Source of the DNA: Candidatus Nitrosopumilus sp.
GTDB taxonomy: Archaea; Thermoproteota; Nitrososphaeria; Nitrososphaerales; Nitrosopumilaceae
Direction: 5' to 3'
Length of the DNA stretch: 7,362 nt
Assembly: GCA_018657375.1 (NCBI GenBank)
Contig: JABHXI010000009.1
Span: 1-7,362, forward strand
Under the pieces are notes generated by a model. It was given only the letters and a program-made list of their open reading frames with translations, was not told the DNA's origin and searched no databases. Shown here piece by piece: positions 5,906 through 7,362 of the stretch. The position numbers were made by a program, and so were the translations under genes. Positions within the stretch are counted from its first letter, which is position 1; each line of letters opens with the position of its first letter.

Positions 5906-6934
5906 TTGAAAATATGGATTGATATTCTAACACCAAAACAATTATTGTTTTCTGAACCAATAATTGAAAAATTAGGGGCGAAACATGAACTTTTGTGCAC
6001 TTCAAGAGAATATGAAGAAGTTTCAAAATTATCAAAAATACGTCATTTTGACCTCATATTTGTTGGAAAACATGGAGGTGGTAATAAAAAAACTAAACTT
6101 GATGCCAGTATTGAAAGAATTAACAAACTCTCAAAAAAAATTGAAAAATTTAAACCAGATTTAGTAATTAGTTTTGGATCACCAGAAGCATCAAGAATCT
6201 CATTTGGATTAGGAATTAAGCACATAATGTTTTGCGATTCCCCTCATGCTAATGCAGTAATGCGATTAACATTACCGCTAATTCAAAAATTACTAATTCC
6301 ATACATCATACCAAAAAAAGAATTTTCCAAGTATGGAATTAGTGAAAAAAATATTGTACAATACAAAGCAATAGACGCAGTAGTTACAATGAAAAGAGAA
6401 ACTAATGAAAAAATAGCATCTCCATTTAAAAACAATAATAAAAAAAATATTTTGATCAGAGTAGAAGAAGAAGAAGCAGCATATACATCAAAATCAAGTA
6501 AAATTATTCCAATAATTCAAAAAATTGCAAATGATTACAAAGATGAAAATATCATAGTACTAGGAAGATATACAAAACAAATTTTAAATTTACAAAAAGC
6601 AGTTGGCAATAAAGTAAAAATTATTAAAATGTCATTTGATGGAAAATATCTACTAAAAAATACAGATATTTTCATAGGATCTGGTGGAACTATGACGGCT
6701 GAATCTGCTTTAATGGGAGTTCCTACAATATCATATAATGCAGTTCCAAATATAGTAGAAAAATTCTTAGTAAAAAAATATCTGGTAAAAAGAGAAACAA
6801 ATCCATCAAAAATTTCAAACCATATTAAGAAAATTTTTGAATTAAATGGCAATCAAAGCCAAAAAAGAGCAGAAAAAATTGTTACCCAAATGGAAGATCC
6901 AATAGAGAAACTAATTCAAATTATCAAAAATTAA
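5906..6934 (+). CDS. DUF354 family protein, glycosyltransferase/UDP-GlcNAc 2-epimerase-like
   Basis: DUF354 proteins are archaeal, GT-B-like and related to UDP-GlcNAc 2-epimerases and glycosyltransferases; no reaction is firmly assigned to most of them. The family's start 'KIWIDILTPKQ' is at residues 2-12 if translation begins at TTG 5906, giving 342 residues. A TTG at 5879 would add nine residues (351) that lie before the conserved start, so I prefer 5906. Also visible are 'TSREYEEV' (32-39), 'PDLVISFGSPEASR' (84-97) and 'DSPHA' (111-115). The strongest motif is 'GSGGTMTAESALMGVPTISY' (258-277), typical of the nucleotide-sugar-binding half of this fold. There is no signal peptide or membrane segment, so it is probably cytoplasmic and may act in surface polysaccharide or protein glycosylation. 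It is transcribed divergently from the chaperone operon. Confidence 0.8.
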   Translation: MKIWIDILTPKQLLFSEPIIEKLGAKHELLCTSREYEEVSKLSKIRHFDLIFVGKHGGGNKKTKLDASIERINKLSKKIEKFKPDLVISFGSPEASRISFGLGIKHIMFCDSPHANAVMRLTLPLIQKLLIPYIIPKKEFSKYGISEKNIVQYKAIDAVVTMKRETNEKIASPFKNNNKKNILIRVEEEEAAYTSKSSKIIPIIQKIANDYKDENIIVLGRYTKQILNLQKAVGNKVKIIKMSFDGKYLLKNTDIFIGSGGTMTAESALMGVPTISYNAVPNIVEKFLVKKYLVKRETNPSKISNHIKKIFELNGNQSQKRAEKIVTQMEDPIEKLIQIIKN

Positions 6935-6999
6935 TTTCAATTTAATTTTAAGAGTTAAATTAAAAAGTTCATTAAGGGAATAGGAATTTTCGATTTAGC
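6935..6999 (+). other. AT-rich spacer before tRNA-Gln: weak hairpin, T-runs and likely tRNA promoter
   Basis: The spacer has a perfect 8-base inverted repeat, TTTAATTT (6941-6948) and AAATTAAA (6957-6964), with an 8-base loop. The stem is all A-T and so weak. The T-rich bases 6941-6949 could end the DUF354 transcript. TTAAATTAAAAAG (6955-6967) could be the TATA region for the tRNA gene, about 35-45 bases before its first base, implying a short 5' leader. Terminator and promoter cannot be separated by reading alone. Confidence 0.3.
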
Positions 7000-7072
7000 A
7001 GCCCGGTAGTGTAGCGGTCAAGCATAGAGGCCTTTGAAGCCTTTGACCCCAGTTCGAGTCTGGGCCGGGCTA
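7000..7072 (+). tRNA. tRNA-Gln (anticodon UUG)
   Basis: A full cloverleaf can be drawn. The acceptor stem AGCCCGG (7000-7006) pairs perfectly with CCGGGCT (7065-7071), and the discriminator is A (7072). T8 and A9 follow, then a D stem GTGT/GCAT with two G-U pairs and a GG in the loop. The anticodon stem GAGGC/GCCTT encloses the loop CTTTGAA, so the anticodon is TTG (7034-7036) and reads CAA (and CAG). The variable loop has four bases. The T stem CCCAG/CTGGG holds the loop TTCGAGT. CCA is not encoded; the next bases are CTTT, which may also begin termination. There is no intron. The first pair A1-U72, rather than G1-C72, is typical of archaeal tRNA-Gln that is charged with Glu and amidated by GatDE, fitting the gatE tail at the left edge. 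Confidence 0.95.
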
Positions 7073-7105
7073 CTTTATTTAAAAATTAATTATGACTAGG
7101 CATGA

Positions 7106-7117
7106 AAATAATATACT
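7106..7117 (+). promoter_or_regulatory. Possible TATA box for the gene at 7141
   Basis: The + strand 'AATAATATACT' contains AATATA (7110-7115), centred about 28 bases before ATG 7141. This fits a leaderless archaeal transcript beginning at or just before the ATG. No Shine-Dalgarno sequence precedes that ATG. The rest of the 68-base spacer after the tRNA is AT-rich without other visible structure. Confidence 0.4.
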
Positions 7118-7140
7118 CAAGATAACTGAGATTATCCATA

Positions 7141-7362
7141 ATGACAGATGTAATCTTAGGAATGGGCGAGGTAGGCCAAACATTATTTGATTTACTTGAA
7201 GATAGAAAATTTGATTGTGTAGGAATTGATCTAGATAATTCAAAATGTAAAAAATATTCTGAAAATCATGTTATTAAAAATCCAGAATATCTTCACGTAT
7301 GTCTACCAGGAGAATTAACAGGGTTTACAGATATTGTAGTTAACTGGATTAATAAAATAAAA
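7141..7362 (+). CDS. Rossmann-fold NAD(P)-binding protein, N-terminal part (3' end outside window)
   Basis: ATG 7141 opens a frame of 74 codons with no stop before the window ends. The protein begins 'MTDVILGMGEVGQTLFDLLE', a dinucleotide-binding beta-alpha-beta unit with glycines G7, G9 and G12 (GMGEVG). It continues to 'CVGIDLDNSK', where the acidic D30 at the end of the second strand would favour NAD over NADP. A third strand, 'LHVCLPGE', follows. This outline fits dehydrogenases of the 6-phosphogluconate or nucleotide-sugar class, but the catalytic part is outside the window, so substrate and exact family are open. Start choice: an upstream ATG at 7092 is in another frame, and the TATA-like box at 7110 fits leaderless initiation at 7141. 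The gene stands alone after tRNA-Gln. The fold is well supported; the function is not. Confidence 0.7.
   Translation, partial: MTDVILGMGEVGQTLFDLLEDRKFDCVGIDLDNSKCKKYSENHVIKNPEYLHVCLPGELTGFTDIVVNWINKIK

Noticed and set aside
7001..7071. tRNA register starting at GCCCGGT (7001)
   Set aside because: That pairing leaves a T discriminator and misplaces T8; starting at 7000 gives a perfect stem, T8, a proper D stem and discriminator A.
7092..7140. Upstream ATG 7092 as start of the last gene
   Set aside because: It is in a different frame from the Rossmann protein that begins at 7141.

Overview
The window looks like chromosomal DNA from an AT-rich archaeon, most probably a Thaumarchaeon (Nitrososphaerota) of the Nitrosopumilus type. 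This rests on an archaeal GatE-type tRNA amidotransferase tail, a DUF354 protein typical of archaea, a tRNA gene without an encoded CCA, TATA-like boxes placed about 26-34 bases before starts, near absence of Shine-Dalgarno sites, and a bacterial-type GrpE-DnaK-DnaJ set. The lineage is an inference; no rRNA or marker gene is present.

Layout. Left edge, + strand (2-448): the 3' end of gatE, then an unannotated 54-residue protein with CxxC and HxxH motifs. This unit runs head-on into a long - strand operon, and the two stop codons overlap by a few bases. The - strand operon, read from 5843 down to 445, holds a divergent nucleotide-sugar-dehydrogenase-like protein, grpE, dnaK, dnaJ and a HAD-type 5'(3')-deoxyribonucleotidase-like protein. 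grpE and dnaK overlap by four bases (ATGA). From about 5906 to the right edge, + strand: a DUF354 glycosyltransferase/epimerase-like protein, a tRNA-Gln(UUG) gene, and the first 74 codons of another Rossmann-fold protein.

How the genes work together. GrpE, DnaK and DnaJ form the complete Hsp70 cycle: DnaJ delivers substrate and triggers ATP hydrolysis, and GrpE releases ADP. The deoxyribonucleotidase-like gene sits at the operon's end and may simply share its transcript. The gatE tail and the tRNA-Gln are functionally linked although they lie about 6.7 kb apart: the tRNA has the A1-U72 first pair of archaeal tRNA-Gln, the substrate of GatDE.

Most unusual points. Two neighbouring chaperone genes each carry a perfect in-frame minisatellite in a probably disordered tail: 27-bp units in the 5' end of grpE and 18-bp units in the 3' end of dnaK. 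The dnaK repeat encodes 14 consecutive Gly-X-Y triplets, a collagen-like pattern on the C-terminus of an Hsp70. The 379-residue protein upstream of grpE keeps the outline of a nucleotide-sugar dehydrogenase but seems to lack the catalytic cysteine motif. I see no CRISPR array, insertion sequence, phage gene or obvious defence system.
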